In this document: one piece after another, positions 55,818 through 64,000 of the stretch
Layout of the letters: the number at the start of each line of letters is the position of its first letter
How positions within the stretch are numbered: the first letter of the stretch is position 1
NCBI RefSeq assembly: GCF_000092065.1
Contig: NC_009355.1
Coordinates: forward strand, 1,054,001 to 1,118,000
Source of the DNA: Ostreococcus lucimarinus CCE9901
Lineage: Eukaryota > Chlorophyta > Mamiellophyceae > Mamiellales > Bathycoccaceae
Length of the DNA: 64,000 nt
Reading direction: 5' to 3'
The notes under the pieces: model-generated
Seen by the model: the letters and a program-made list of their open reading frames with translations, nothing else
Database searches by the model: none
What the model was told of the DNA's origin: nothing
Made by a program: the position numbers and the translations under genes

Positions 55818-56646
55818 GACGATAACGACATCGGCGCGGTGGACGGGACGCGCGCGGGCCGTCGCGCGCGCGGTCCCGCGAGACGCGCTCGCGGGACGAT
55901 CGTTCGAGAGCGAACTCGCGCCGCTGCGCGCGGCGGGGATCGAGGTCCATCGGCTGGGCGCGCGCGCGCTGTCGCAGGGAGACTGCGCGCCCGAGGTGTG
56001 CGCGCTGCAGGCGATGCTGGCGAGCGAGCGACTGCTGGCGCTGCCGAACGGAGGATTGCCCACGGGATTCTTCGGCCCGAGCACGACGGAGGCGGTGAAG
56101 AAGTGGCAAAAAGTGCGAGGGATCGAACCGACGGGGGTGTTCGGGGACGCCTCGCGCGAGGCGTACCTGGCGCAGAAGAAGACGGCGCTCTTCGCGAGCG
56201 TCTTCGGGCCGCAACCGCCCTCGCGAGCGTGGCTCACCGCGGAAAAGTTTGGGAAACCGATCGCGCGCGCTGCGCGCACTGGAACGTGGACGAAGGAGGC
56301 GTATTTATCCGCCAACGACGTCTTCGCGGCGTCGTTCCTGTCGGGAGTGCTGTTTACGGTGGCGATTTTGTTTCAACACAAGGCGCGGAATCGATGGAAG
56401 GAGCTCGAGGCGGAGAATCGACGGGCCGGCGTCGCGCGCACGCGCGGCGAGCTCGTCTCGGCGATCGTGCGCGAGTGTTTGGACGACGCGTCTTCGTACT
56501 TTCGTGGGATTTTCGATCGCGCGCGCGGGAAACTCGCCACCGGCGCGGCGCTCCGAGCGCGCTCGCCGACGCCGGCGCGACGTCGATTCTTCCTCGGTGG
56601 GTTCGCGCTGCGTCTCGGGAATTGGCGCGTCGGTTCTTGGGATTAG
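55714..56646 (+). CDS. Plastid-type membrane protein with peptidoglycan-binding domain
   Basis: 310 residues from ATG 55714. The leader is Arg/Ala/Ser-rich with a run of ten serines. Next comes a PGBD-1 domain (about 85-155): CAPEVCALQAMLASERLLA, FFGPSTTEAVKKWQKVRGIE, TGVFGDASREAYLA, with the usual L-Q-x-L and F-G-x-x-T-x-x-A-V-x-x-x-Q pattern. One membrane helix lies at about 209-227 (VFAASFLSGVLFTVAILFQ), followed by a charged helix. It may bind a glycan in the plastid envelope or thylakoid. Divergent from the previous gene with only 65 bases between start codons. Confidence 0.75.
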
Positions 56647-56850
56647 ACTTTCGCGAGCACGACGTGTAATGTAATTATTTATCGCGACACCGGCGACGCG
56701 GTGCGCCGAACGTTCGACGTTCGACGCCGACTGACTCACTGACTCGGCGCCTCCGCGCCGCGGCGGGACATCACCGCCTCACTCGGCGTCGCGAACGCGC
56801 GGCGAACGCGCGGGCGTCGCGCGATCGCCGCGTCGTTCGCACAACGTCCG

Positions 56851-58503
56851 ATGTCGCTCTCGGCGTCGTGCGCGCGCGCCATGCGCGAGAAAACCGCTGA
56901 AGATGCGCTGGATACCGTTATAAGCTGCGTCGCGTGCGAGTGCGCGTACGACGGGGACGAACGTGCCGTGGCGCGCAGACTCGGAACGTTGGAGCGAGCC
57001 ATCGTGTTGCGCGCGCTCGACGCTTCGCGAGCGCCTCTGGCGGTTCTGCGCGATCGAATCTTGAGACGAAGCGCGAGGAGATGGTTCGTCGGCGTCGAGG
57101 CGAGCGCAAAGGGCGCGGCGAATCGAGCGGTGGTTTTGGAAACCTGCGACGCGTATTACTACGCGTTCGGGGGAACGCAGACGACGAGAGATTTGATATC
57201 CGATGCGAATTATTGGATGAGCTCGGTGGAGGACGAGGCGAAGGCGCATCGAGGATTTCTCGCGCGCGCCGAAACCGTCGCCGCAGACGTGATGTTCGCT
57301 CGCGCGCGAGCGAGAGGAAAACGATTGGTGATGTGCGGACACTCCTTAGGTGGGGCCACCGCGGCGTTGGCGACGGTCATACTGTTGTTGAGGAGACCCG
57401 AGGCGGCGGGGCGCGTGCGATGTGTCACCTTCGCCATGCCGCCCGTGGGCGACGAGAGCTTGAGTCGACTCGTCGTAGATCGGCGATGGACGTCGACGTT
57501 TACGCACATTTGCGCGCCCGAAGACCGAATATCGAGACTGCTTCTGTCGCGACCGGGATACGTACACTTTGTGCGTCCAAAATATTTGCTCGAAGATGGC
57601 CGAATCGTGATGAAGGAGTTGGACGTGGACGACGACGACGCGCTACAGCGCGTGCATCGAGACTCGGCTGGCTTTATGCGAGCACCGCGCAGCGTGGTGT
57701 ACGTGCACGCAATGAAGACTTATCGCGACCGGTTAATGCTGACGTTGCGTAGTGCGCTGTCATCTTTCGATGCCGATGCCTTCGTCGCCGAAACTCCGCG
57801 CGCGGTGCCGATGCGCTCGCACCTAGGCCCGGAGCCGACTCTCAAGAGCGCCGTTGGCGTCCTCGCGCGAGACGGTGGTGGTATTGTCGTGCTAGTACGC
57901 GGGACAAGCATCGACACGCGGACGTGTTCGCGCACGCGAGCGGAAGCAAAAGGTTGGTTGTGCTCGACGACGGCCACAGTGCTCGGGAGCGATTCTCTAA
58001 TCGTGGCCGTGTCGCCGCCCGCGTTGCACGGCGCGCCGTTGCCGAGCGACGCGGTCTGCTCGCCCGGGAATCATGCTTCCTGGATGCCGCTCGTTGTAGG
58101 AGTTGGTGGCGATTTTTCGCTCGCTTTCGTGAATGTTCGCATCATTCCTCGTGTCGTGATTTTCGTTCGAAGCGACGCGAGCGACGCGTCGTGGATTGCG
58201 CTTCAAAAGTCGTCTCTGCAGACGAAGCAAACGGGATGGATCGTAAAAGAAGTGGGACCGTTGAAACGCAAAGCCATCGACGGTTTTGTGGAATCTTCGC
58301 CCGGTTGCGTGTGCGTCATGCGCGCTGTGTCGGATGGACTCGTAGTACGAGAAGGTGGCCGCGACAAGGACGCGATAGGAATGAGCGTTCCCGCAGACGA
58401 CGTCCGAGCTGTAGAAAAGTCCATTCGCGCGGCGCTGCAATCGACGGAGATGGATGCGTTAGAACACGCGCCGCACACAGCGCTCGCGAGAGCGAAACTT
58501 TAG
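56851..58503 (+). CDS. Class 3 (alpha/beta-hydrolase) lipase
   Basis: 550 residues. The nucleophile elbow MCGHSLGGATAALATVILLL puts Ser165 in G-H-S-L-G. Upstream YYYAFGGTQTTRDLISDANY has the lipase_3 F-G-G/R-T-x-x-x-x-D-x-x-x-D pattern, and HRGFLARAE matches the H-x-G-F loop. Downstream CVTFAMPPVGDESLSRLV and ICAPEDRISRLL supply the aspartate region, and a histidine candidate follows at YVHAMKTY or H in YVHFVRP. This family (DAG/sn-1 lipases) hydrolyses plastid or storage acylglycerols. The C-terminal 230 residues are beta-rich and unassigned. No signal peptide is clear. Confidence 0.88.
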   Translation: MSLSASCARAMREKTAEDALDTVISCVACECAYDGDERAVARRLGTLERAIVLRALDASRAPLAVLRDRILRRSARRWFVGVEASAKGAANRAVVLETCDAYYYAFGGTQTTRDLISDANYWMSSVEDEAKAHRGFLARAETVAADVMFARARARGKRLVMCGHSLGGATAALATVILLLRRPEAAGRVRCVTFAMPPVGDESLSRLVVDRRWTSTFTHICAPEDRISRLLLSRPGYVHFVRPKYLLEDGRIVMKELDVDDDDALQRVHRDSAGFMRAPRSVVYVHAMKTYRDRLMLTLRSALSSFDADAFVAETPRAVPMRSHLGPEPTLKSAVGVLARDGGGIVVLVRGTSIDTRTCSRTRAEAKGWLCSTTATVLGSDSLIVAVSPPALHGAPLPSDAVCSPGNHASWMPLVVGVGGDFSLAFVNVRIIPRVVIFVRSDASDASWIALQKSSLQTKQTGWIVKEVGPLKRKAIDGFVESSPGCVCVMRAVSDGLVVREGGRDKDAIGMSVPADDVRAVEKSIRAALQSTEMDALEHAPHTALARAKL

Positions 58504-58572
58504 CGCTATAGTGACTTAGATGAATATTTGATAGAAGAATCATAGATATGCCTCGCTCGCTCGCTTGATCGA

Positions 58573-59361
58573 TCACATCCCAAGCGCCTCCAACAACACC
58601 GGCGAGGCGAAATCGTCGACGCACATGCAGCATCCGACGCGCGCCAACGTCTCCTCGCTTTGGGACGATAGGATCCCGACCGTCGGAATATTCGCCGCTA
58701 CCGCCGCCCGCGCGCCCGCCGGAGAGTCTTCAAACGCCACGCACGCCTCGGGCGCGTCGCTCACGCCACACCGCCGTAACCCTTCGAGATACGGATCTGG
58801 ATTTGGTTTCGACCGCGCGCACTCCGTCCCGATGACGAGTCGTTCGTCCCCAAAGTACTCCCTCAGCCCCAACTGCGTGAGCATCGCCTCCGCGTTCGCC
58901 CTCGGCGCATTCGTCACGACTACAGTCTTCACGCCGCGCGCATCGCACGCGTCCAACAGCGCTCGCAACCCTTTCGCCGGCTGCAACGCTTCTCGCGCCA
59001 ACGCTTCGCGAAAGCTCGCCTCTTTCGCCTCCGCCATCGCTTCGTGCTCCTCGGCGCTTTTATCCGGATACAGCCTCGCGAATATATCCGCGTTCGACCC
59101 TCCCGCGATGTTTTCTTTGAAGTATTCGTGCGTCAGCGGCGCCCGCAGCACGCCCGTGCGTCGCAAGAGTTCATCAAACACGACAAAGTGCATCGGGTCG
59201 CTGTCCGCCATCGTACCGTCTAAATCGAACAGCGCCGCGCGCAATCGCGGCGCGGGGCGTATCACCGGCGCGCTCCGCGTCGTCGGCGCCGCGCGCGCGT
59301 CGTCCGCCTCGCGCATCGCCGTCGTCCGAATCGAAACGCGCGCCGTCAGAAGGCGTCGCAT
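58573..59361 (-). CDS. HAD-superfamily phosphatase (CbbY/beta-PGM type)
   Basis: 262 residues from ATG 59361; ATG 59316 (MREADDARAAP) is an alternative. Motif I is AALFDLDGTMADSDPMHF, the beta-phosphoglucomutase/CbbY subgroup form. The alpha-helical cap (GVLRAPLTHEYFKENIAGGS) follows, then motif II VKTVVVTNAPRAN, motif III lysine in ECARSKPNPDPYLEGLRR and motif IV CVAFEDSPAGARAAVAANI. It is probably a soluble sugar-phosphate phosphatase or mutase; plants have related plastid proteins. The first ATG is separated by a single base from the ATG of the divergent TLS1 gene. Confidence 0.86.
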   Translation of the reverse strand: MRRLLTARVSIRTTAMREADDARAAPTTRSAPVIRPAPRLRAALFDLDGTMADSDPMHFVVFDELLRRTGVLRAPLTHEYFKENIAGGSNADIFARLYPDKSAEEHEAMAEAKEASFREALAREALQPAKGLRALLDACDARGVKTVVVTNAPRANAEAMLTQLGLREYFGDERLVIGTECARSKPNPDPYLEGLRRCGVSDAPEACVAFEDSPAGARAAVAANIPTVGILSSQSEETLARVGCCMCVDDFASPVLLEALGM

Positions 59362-59362
59362 A

Positions 59363-60226
59363 ATGCCGCCGCCGCGAAACGTTCGCCGGAAGAGAGCGTG
59401 CGATTCGGACGGCGACGACGCGCGCGACGACGACGCGCGCGACGACGACGACGACGACGCGCGCGACGACGACGGCGGCGCCCTGCGCGCGCTGCGCGAG
59501 GCGCGCGAGCGACAGCAGCGCCGGAATCGAGCGAAAGGTTTGGACGTCGGGACGCTCATCACGGGACGACGCGAGCGCGCGGTGGGAAAACGCGCGGACG
59601 ACGGCGGTGACGGTGCCGCAGACGCGCGCGCGCGCGATGGAGGTCTCGGCGTCGCGCACGGAGAGACGCGGATGCTGGGGACGAATTCGGCGTTCGCGAG
59701 CGCGGGGGTGGTGCTCGCGGGACGGGAATTGGTTCGGGACGGGGACGACGGCGATCGAGGATACGGCTTGCGAACGGCGGAAGAGGCGCGAGCGAGGGCG
59801 TACGTAGAGGAAGAGCTGAAACGACGGCGCGGGGAGGTGGTCGAGGACGACGCCGAGGCGAGCGGGGCGGCGGCCGCGGGGGGCGACGATAATCGAGGCG
59901 CAGAGTCTTGGCTCACGGCGATCGAAGAGGTCGACGTCTCGGTCGAACGAAGGATGCAAAACATAGAGGAGACGGAGCGGGCGAAGCGGGCGATGTTAGA
60001 CGGCGCGCGTCCGGGCGAACTCGGTGCGTTCGATGCGCTAAAACCGAGTCACATGGAATTGAAGGAGGCGAAGAAGCGACCGCCGCCGAGCGAAACCGCC
60101 CTCGCGCGGCGTCAATTCGTCACTGGATTCGGCGCTAAGCGTGAGCGTCAAGAGGCGAGCGAGGAGTCGAGGCGCGAGAAGGAGCGCAGGAAGAATTTCT
60201 TCAAGAAGAAGCGAAATAAGAGATGA
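59363..60226 (+). CDS. TLS1: TLS1/C9orf78 (Hep59) spliceosome-associated protein
   Basis: 287 residues from ATG 59363 (MPPPRNVRRKRA). The acidic N-terminus (runs of DDDARDDDARDD) is followed by LRALREARERQQRRNRAKGL, GTLITG, and then LRTAEEARARAYVEEELKRR with RGEV. Near the C-terminus VSVERRMQNIEETERAKRAM precedes a Lys-rich end (SRREKERRKNFFKKKRNKR). This Y/F-I-E-E-E-L-K-K-R-K/R-G and L-P-like layout is the TLS1/Hep59 family, associated with late spliceosomes and shelterin transcript splicing in fission yeast. Nuclear by the basic tail. It shares a start-to-start junction with the HAD gene. Confidence 0.82.
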   Translation: MPPPRNVRRKRACDSDGDDARDDDARDDDDDDARDDDGGALRALREARERQQRRNRAKGLDVGTLITGRRERAVGKRADDGGDGAADARARDGGLGVAHGETRMLGTNSAFASAGVVLAGRELVRDGDDGDRGYGLRTAEEARARAYVEEELKRRRGEVVEDDAEASGAAAAGGDDNRGAESWLTAIEEVDVSVERRMQNIEETERAKRAMLDGARPGELGAFDALKPSHMELKEAKKRPPPSETALARRQFVTGFGAKRERQEASEESRREKERRKNFFKKKRNKR

Positions 60227-60532
60227 GTTGTAGTAAATAGAAGAGCGCCGTCTTCGCCTCTCCTGCCTCACACAGCGACGTTCGAGCCGCGCCACGCCCG
60301 CTCCTCGACGAACGCGAACGTCCGCGCGCCCGCAACCATTCGTCACGCATTCGCCCTTCGCGGCGTCGCACGCGCCGCGTTCGCCAAGCCGCCGTCGACG
60401 GATTACTTTCGACAGTCGACGTCGACACTTTTCGCGACTTCGTCGTCGATTTGCCACGGCGCACGCGCGTTCGGAGACTTGACGAGCGCGCGAGTCGTGC
60501 GAACGCTTTCGACGACGAGCGAAAGCGACGCG
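60227..60532 (+). other. ATG-less in-frame extension upstream of CRY-DASH
   Basis: The CRY-DASH reading frame stays open from just after the TLS1 TGA (60224-60226) to ATG 60533, without any ATG. The translated part near 60380-60530 is Ser/Thr/Arg-rich with few acids (STSTLFATSSSICHGARAFG, then DLTSARVVRTLSTTSE), like an organelle presequence. See findings. Confidence 0.4.
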
Positions 60533-62188
60533 ATGGCGACTTCATCGCCTCGTACGCGGGTGATTGTTTGGTTTCGGAACGACTTGAGGTTGTTGGACAA
60601 CGCCGTCGTCGCTCGAGCGGCGGCTCTGCGCGGACAATCGGACGCCGCTGAGGTCGTCCCGGTGTACGTGTTCGATGAGACGTTTTTTAAGACATCCAAG
60701 CGCGGTCTCGCGCGCTTCGGTGCAGGGCGTGGGAAGTTTACGATTGAGTGCGTGGACGACTTGAAGCGCGCGCTTCGCGGCGTCGGCAGCGACTTGTTGG
60801 TGCGTTGCGGCAAGACGGAGGATGTCATCACCGAGCTCACGCTCACGGGTGCGAACGACAAAACGATCGTGCTCACGCAAACAGAGGTGACGAGCGAGGA
60901 GACTGATATGGATAGGGCGGTAGAGAGGGCGTCGAAGGAGCGAGCTCGAAGCGGCGGCGCGTCGGCGTCGATGGAGCGTCTGTGGGGGTCGACACTTTAC
61001 CACGCCGACGACCTCCCGTACGACTTCGCCGGAGGTCTACACGATTTACCAGATGTGTTCACGCCATTTCGGAACAAGGTAGAGTCAAAGTGCTCAGTGC
61101 GAGCGGTAGTGCCCGCGCCGACGGCGAACGCTCTGGGAAGCGTACCGGCGTCCGTGGCGGGGTTGGATTGGATGCCTGAACCGAAGGATTTGCCTTTCGC
61201 GTCGGCCGAAATCGCCCCGGCGTGCGAAAAATGGCTCAAAGATGGCGCAGACGAGCGCTCTGTGCTCGAATTCAAGGGTGGCGAATCCCAAGCCTTGGCT
61301 CGCGTCAAGTATTATTTGTGGGATAGCGATTTGCTCGCGACGTACTTTGAAACTCGCAACGGGATGCTGGGCGGCGACTACAGCACCAAGCTCGCACCGT
61401 GGCTCGCCTTAGGATGTGTGTCGCCGCGCTACGTCGTGAGCGAGATTCGACGCTACGAGAGCGCGCGCGTTGAGAACAAGAGCACGTATTGGGTAATATT
61501 TGAGTTGATATGGAGAGACTTCTTCAAGTTCTTCGCGCTGAAACACGGGAACAAAATCTTCCATCTCGACGGTACGGCTAACAGGACGGCATCTTGGAAG
61601 AGTGATGAGAAGATCTTGAAGGCATGGAAGACAGGCACGACCGGATACCCACTCATCGACGCCAACATGCGCGAACTCGCGGCGACTGGTTTCATGTCGA
61701 ATCGAGGGCGACAAAACGTCGCCTCGTGGCTCGCCCTCGACGCCGGCGTCGACTGGAGACACGGTGCCGATTGGTTCGAGCACCACTTATTGGATTACGA
61801 CACCGCTTCTAACTGGGGGAACTGGTGCGCCGCCGCCGGTATGACGGGCGGTCGCATCAACCGCTTCAACATCGCCAAGCAAACCAAGGACTACGATCCC
61901 TCTGGCGACTACGTCAAGCGTTGGATCCCGGAACTCCGCGAGATCCCCGCGGCGTACATCACCGAGCCCAACCAAGCCCCTCGCGAGCTTCGCGATCGAA
62001 TCAGTCTCGATTACCCGAACAAGCTCAATCTCCCGAGGCGTGACTTCACGGAAATGGGGTCTCCGCCCGGGCCGAAGCGCGGCGGCGGTCGCGCCGCCGG
62101 CGGCGGTCGAGGCGGTCGAGGCGGGCGTTCGAAATCTCGCGGCCCCAAGGCCCACGCCGTGAGCGTGTACGACCACGTGTACGGTTAA
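60533..62188 (+). CDS. CRY-DASH: Cryptochrome-DASH photolyase-like flavoprotein
   Basis: 551 residues from ATG 60533. The N-terminal photolyase domain starts RVIVWFRNDLRLLDN. The FAD-binding C-terminal half has STKLAPWLALGCVSPRYV, ELIWRDFFKFFALKHG (a W of the electron path), TGYPLIDANMRELAATGFMS, NRGRQNVASWLALDAG, VDWRHGADWFEHHLLDYD and SNWGNWCAAAGM. These features, especially DWRxGAxxFExxLxDYD with NWG..., are DASH-type. It binds FAD and probably MTHF and repairs or binds UV-damaged single-stranded DNA. A Gly/Arg tail (GGGRGGRGGRSKSRG) could bind nucleic acid. A longer leader may precede this ATG. Confidence 0.95.
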   Translation: MATSSPRTRVIVWFRNDLRLLDNAVVARAAALRGQSDAAEVVPVYVFDETFFKTSKRGLARFGAGRGKFTIECVDDLKRALRGVGSDLLVRCGKTEDVITELTLTGANDKTIVLTQTEVTSEETDMDRAVERASKERARSGGASASMERLWGSTLYHADDLPYDFAGGLHDLPDVFTPFRNKVESKCSVRAVVPAPTANALGSVPASVAGLDWMPEPKDLPFASAEIAPACEKWLKDGADERSVLEFKGGESQALARVKYYLWDSDLLATYFETRNGMLGGDYSTKLAPWLALGCVSPRYVVSEIRRYESARVENKSTYWVIFELIWRDFFKFFALKHGNKIFHLDGTANRTASWKSDEKILKAWKTGTTGYPLIDANMRELAATGFMSNRGRQNVASWLALDAGVDWRHGADWFEHHLLDYDTASNWGNWCAAAGMTGGRINRFNIAKQTKDYDPSGDYVKRWIPELREIPAAYITEPNQAPRELRDRISLDYPNKLNLPRRDFTEMGSPPGPKRGGGRAAGGGRGGRGGRSKSRGPKAHAVSVYDHVYG

Positions 62189-63074
62189 TGTCGCGTTCGA
62201 GTCGAGTCTCGCGATCGCGTTAGTCTGTTATTCGTTCCACTCCATTCAACCTCCACCCCGAGCTCCAGCCTGTTGCCTCGTTCGACCGGGATAGACCCAG
62301 CGCCCAGAGGTTTGCGACGATCGATCTGTGATCGATCGCGACCGTTCGTGACCCGTCTGCGACCCCCCCCGTCGTTTGGACGTCTCGGGTGTGCGCGCGC
62401 CGTCCCGCACACGCCGCCGCGATCGCATCGCGCGCGAGCTCGAGATCCGTTTGCTTGATACACTCGCGGTGCGTCCTCGTCGCGGTCTCCTCGTCGTCCG
62501 CGCGCGCGCGCCGCGCGGCGTCGCGCCAGGGCCGTCGGTCGGCGGTCGGCGGAATCGTGCGCGGAATCTTTCTCTCGCGCGCGTGACGGGCGTCGAAGAC
62601 GGTCTTAGACGCGTTAAAGTCGCGCGTGTTGACGGTTACTTCCCTCGCGCGGGCTTCGACGCGCACGAACGAGCGTCGAGCGCGCGCGAGGGAAGGAATT
62701 CTCTCGAGCGGGGACGCCTCGCGCGGGAACGAGGGTCGACGCGCCCGAGCGAGCGTTCGTTCGTCGTGGTGGCGGTTTGAGACGCGCGTAAACGCGCACT
62801 GACGACGGACGTTTTGATACTTTCGCTTTCACAGGTTTCGATAGTCGTCGACGGAGTTTTCGTCGCTCGATAACGAACCGTTCGTTTAACACGAACGTTG
62901 CTCGCGCCTGTGCGAGCGCGTTCACTCCGACTTTGAACGGCGTTTACCGTTCTTATTCCGGGACAGAGGCGGCCGCCTGTCCCGATTTCGAGGTGTTGTG
63001 CGCGTGACCAATCAGTGGTGCGCGACAAGTTTTATAAATAACGGTGTTGAAGTGATCTCACGCCGCCAAAGAAT
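62189..63074. other. Longest intergenic region, no gene recognised
   Basis: About 890 bases. Minus frames (for example 62220-62666) and plus frames are open in parts but Arg/Thr-rich. Visible features are a poly-C run (about 62364), GATCGATC palindromes, intron-like sites (GTGCGT 62469; CTGAC 62799; CACAG 62834), a CGTTCG-CGAACG hairpin near 62870-62890 and a strong hairpin at 62959-62984. It may contain the 5' UTR and a UTR intron of the gene at 63075, or an RNA gene I cannot identify. Confidence 0.5.
62959..62984. repeat. Strong GC-rich hairpin
   Basis: CGGGAC-AG-AGGCGG pairs with CCGCCT-GTCCCG, giving 12 base pairs with a 2-base bulge and no loop spacer (cruciform-like). It lies 91 bases before the ATG at 63075. 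Confidence 0.75.
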
Positions 63075-64000
63075 ATGTTTGCCAACTCGTTGGCGCTTCG
63101 GGCGTCGAGCGCGCCTCGCGCACTCCGACAACCACAGCATGGTGCGTCGAGAAATTCTCCTCGCCATAACAGAGTTGTTCGTGTCGTTCGCGCGCAAGCC
63201 AGCGATGCATCCCGCGCCAATGTGAACGCGACGGGTACGATGCGAAGAGAAAGCCTTCGTGTGACGCGACTTCGCGATTTGGTTGAAATTTCCCCGCACG
63301 TGTGGGAAGAATATTCCGATCATTCCCCAGGTTCGGTCTCCGAACTCGGCTCCAAGCAAGGTCAAGTTTTCAAGGAGCTATTGCTCGAGTCCCCGCACTT
63401 CCGCGTGTACTCTTACAACGTCTTACCGTCGGGAGAACATTCCGTCAAGTTTTTGATGGGTTCGCCTCGCATGGACAGCCTCGACGACGTGTCACGAGTC
63501 ACCACCGTGGTCGCGAACGCTGACGAAGGATTAATCAACCTTGTCCCTGAGACGAACGGCAGCGGCTTCGTCGCCGAGATTCGATTCCCTCTGCCAGAGT
63601 TGGAGACACGAACGAAGAAGAATGAGGGCATGTCATCCACGCAAATTCGCGAGAGGCGCCTCAACGGCCTCGTTCGCGCCTTGGAGGAACAAATCATCGA
63701 CGAAAGTCTCATCTGTCTCATGGAAAAGGGCAGTGACGATCGATCAGTCTTCACCGGTGAGGCACGCTTGAACAAGTACTTCACCGGCATGCGCGCTCGC
63801 CCCAGCGAATTGCTTCATCGAGGCACGTGCACGTCGTCTTCTCCCACCGCCGGCGCGCTCCAAGCGTCTCGGGACATGCTTCTCAGACTTTGGGATCTCG
63901 AAGAAAACGCCGACGAGGCACTCTGCGAAGAAGTTCGCGAACGCGTCGAGGCGTTATTCTGCGACGGCAACGGTCGAATGGTTATCCATCCGTCTGGCAC
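63075..64000 (+). CDS. Plastid-type unknown protein, 3' end outside window
   Basis: An open frame from ATG 63075 to the end of the window (308 complete codons). The leader MFANSLALRASSAPRALRQP and about 30 more residues lack acids and are rich in Ala, Arg and Ser, like a chloroplast transit peptide. The mature part is mixed alpha/beta with LVEISPHVWEEYSDHSPG, SPHFRVYSYNVLPSGEHSVK, FVAEIRFPLPELETRTKKNE, IRERRLNGLVRALEEQIIDE and an acidic helix. I do not recognise the family. Codon use is less GC-biased than in the neighbours, as in the ankyrin-like gene. Confidence 0.75.
   Translation, partial: MFANSLALRASSAPRALRQPQHGASRNSPRHNRVVRVVRAQASDASRANVNATGTMRRESLRVTRLRDLVEISPHVWEEYSDHSPGSVSELGSKQGQVFKELLLESPHFRVYSYNVLPSGEHSVKFLMGSPRMDSLDDVSRVTTVVANADEGLINLVPETNGSGFVAEIRFPLPELETRTKKNEGMSSTQIRERRLNGLVRALEEQIIDESLICLMEKGSDDRSVFTGEARLNKYFTGMRARPSELLHRGTCTSSSPTAGALQASRDMLLRLWDLEENADEALCEEVRERVEALFCDGNGRMVIHPSG

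Noticed and set aside
62220-62666. Minus-strand ORF of 148 codons after CRY-DASH
   Set aside because: No recognisable motif, mixed composition, and its 3' end runs into the CRY-DASH 3' UTR. Kept as unexplained intergenic DNA.

Overview
The window is nuclear DNA from a small, very gene-dense green eukaryote, most likely a picoplanktonic prasinophyte of the order Mamiellales and probably an Ostreococcus-like species. This is inferred from four things. The sequence is strongly GC-rich with short intergenic gaps. Nearly every gene is one long exon, and the few introns are short, lie at the extreme 5' end and share a CTGAC branch-point-like motif. The gene set is plant-type (cryptochrome-DASH, AKR2, peroxisomal/plastid phylloquinone enzymes, riboflavin kinase, chloroplast-type leaders). 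One protein uses TGA as selenocysteine. I see no operons, rRNA, tRNA, CRISPR array or transposon. About 41 protein genes are supported, and both ends of the window cut a gene.

Layout. 1-9.4 kb: a truncated TPR protein, o-succinylbenzoate-CoA ligase (AAE14/MenE), a B-type cyclin (two exons), Nup85 (two exons), cytochrome b5, a small membrane protein and an organellar methyltransferase. 9.5-20.1 kb: a plastid protein with an internally duplicated domain, a METTL21-type methyltransferase, Nup107, a Nudix-like protein, AKR2 (micro-exon) and a cyclic-nucleotide-binding-like protein. 20.2-26.6 kb: GNAT, ITPA, an unknown protein, a methyltransferase-riboflavin kinase fusion, an Rdx-family selenoprotein and a response regulator. 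26.7-41 kb: a 1,918-residue ankyrin-like protein, SMC5, a HAD phosphatase, histone H4 with an inverted fragment of itself, a Cys-rich membrane protein and a ZMYND10-like protein. 41-51 kb: a canopy/saposin-like ER protein, an F-box/RCC1 protein, ATIC (PurH), a DUF285/BspA-like surface protein, LSM12 (micro-exon) and a basic KEN-box protein. 51-64 kb: Trm82/WDR4, MenB with a PTS2 signal, an unknown acidic protein, a peptidoglycan-binding-domain membrane protein, a class-3 lipase, a HAD phosphatase, a TLS1/C9orf78 homologue, CRY-DASH and a truncated plastid protein.

Functional links. MenE and MenB belong to the same phylloquinone pathway, and Nup85 and Nup107 to the same nuclear-pore Y complex. 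Cyclin B, SMC5, H4 and the KEN-box protein are cell-cycle or chromosome genes. Many neighbours are divergent pairs. A 13-bp element (ATGYGYANNCAGT and variants) sits in five of these divergent intergenic regions, usually about 100-115 bp from one start codon, and may be an undescribed promoter element.

Most worth following up: the in-frame TGA selenoprotein, the shared divergent-promoter element, the inverted 94-bp H4 copy, a presequence-like extension of CRY-DASH that has no ATG, the ZMYND10 homologue without its MYND finger, and the methyltransferase-riboflavin kinase fusion.
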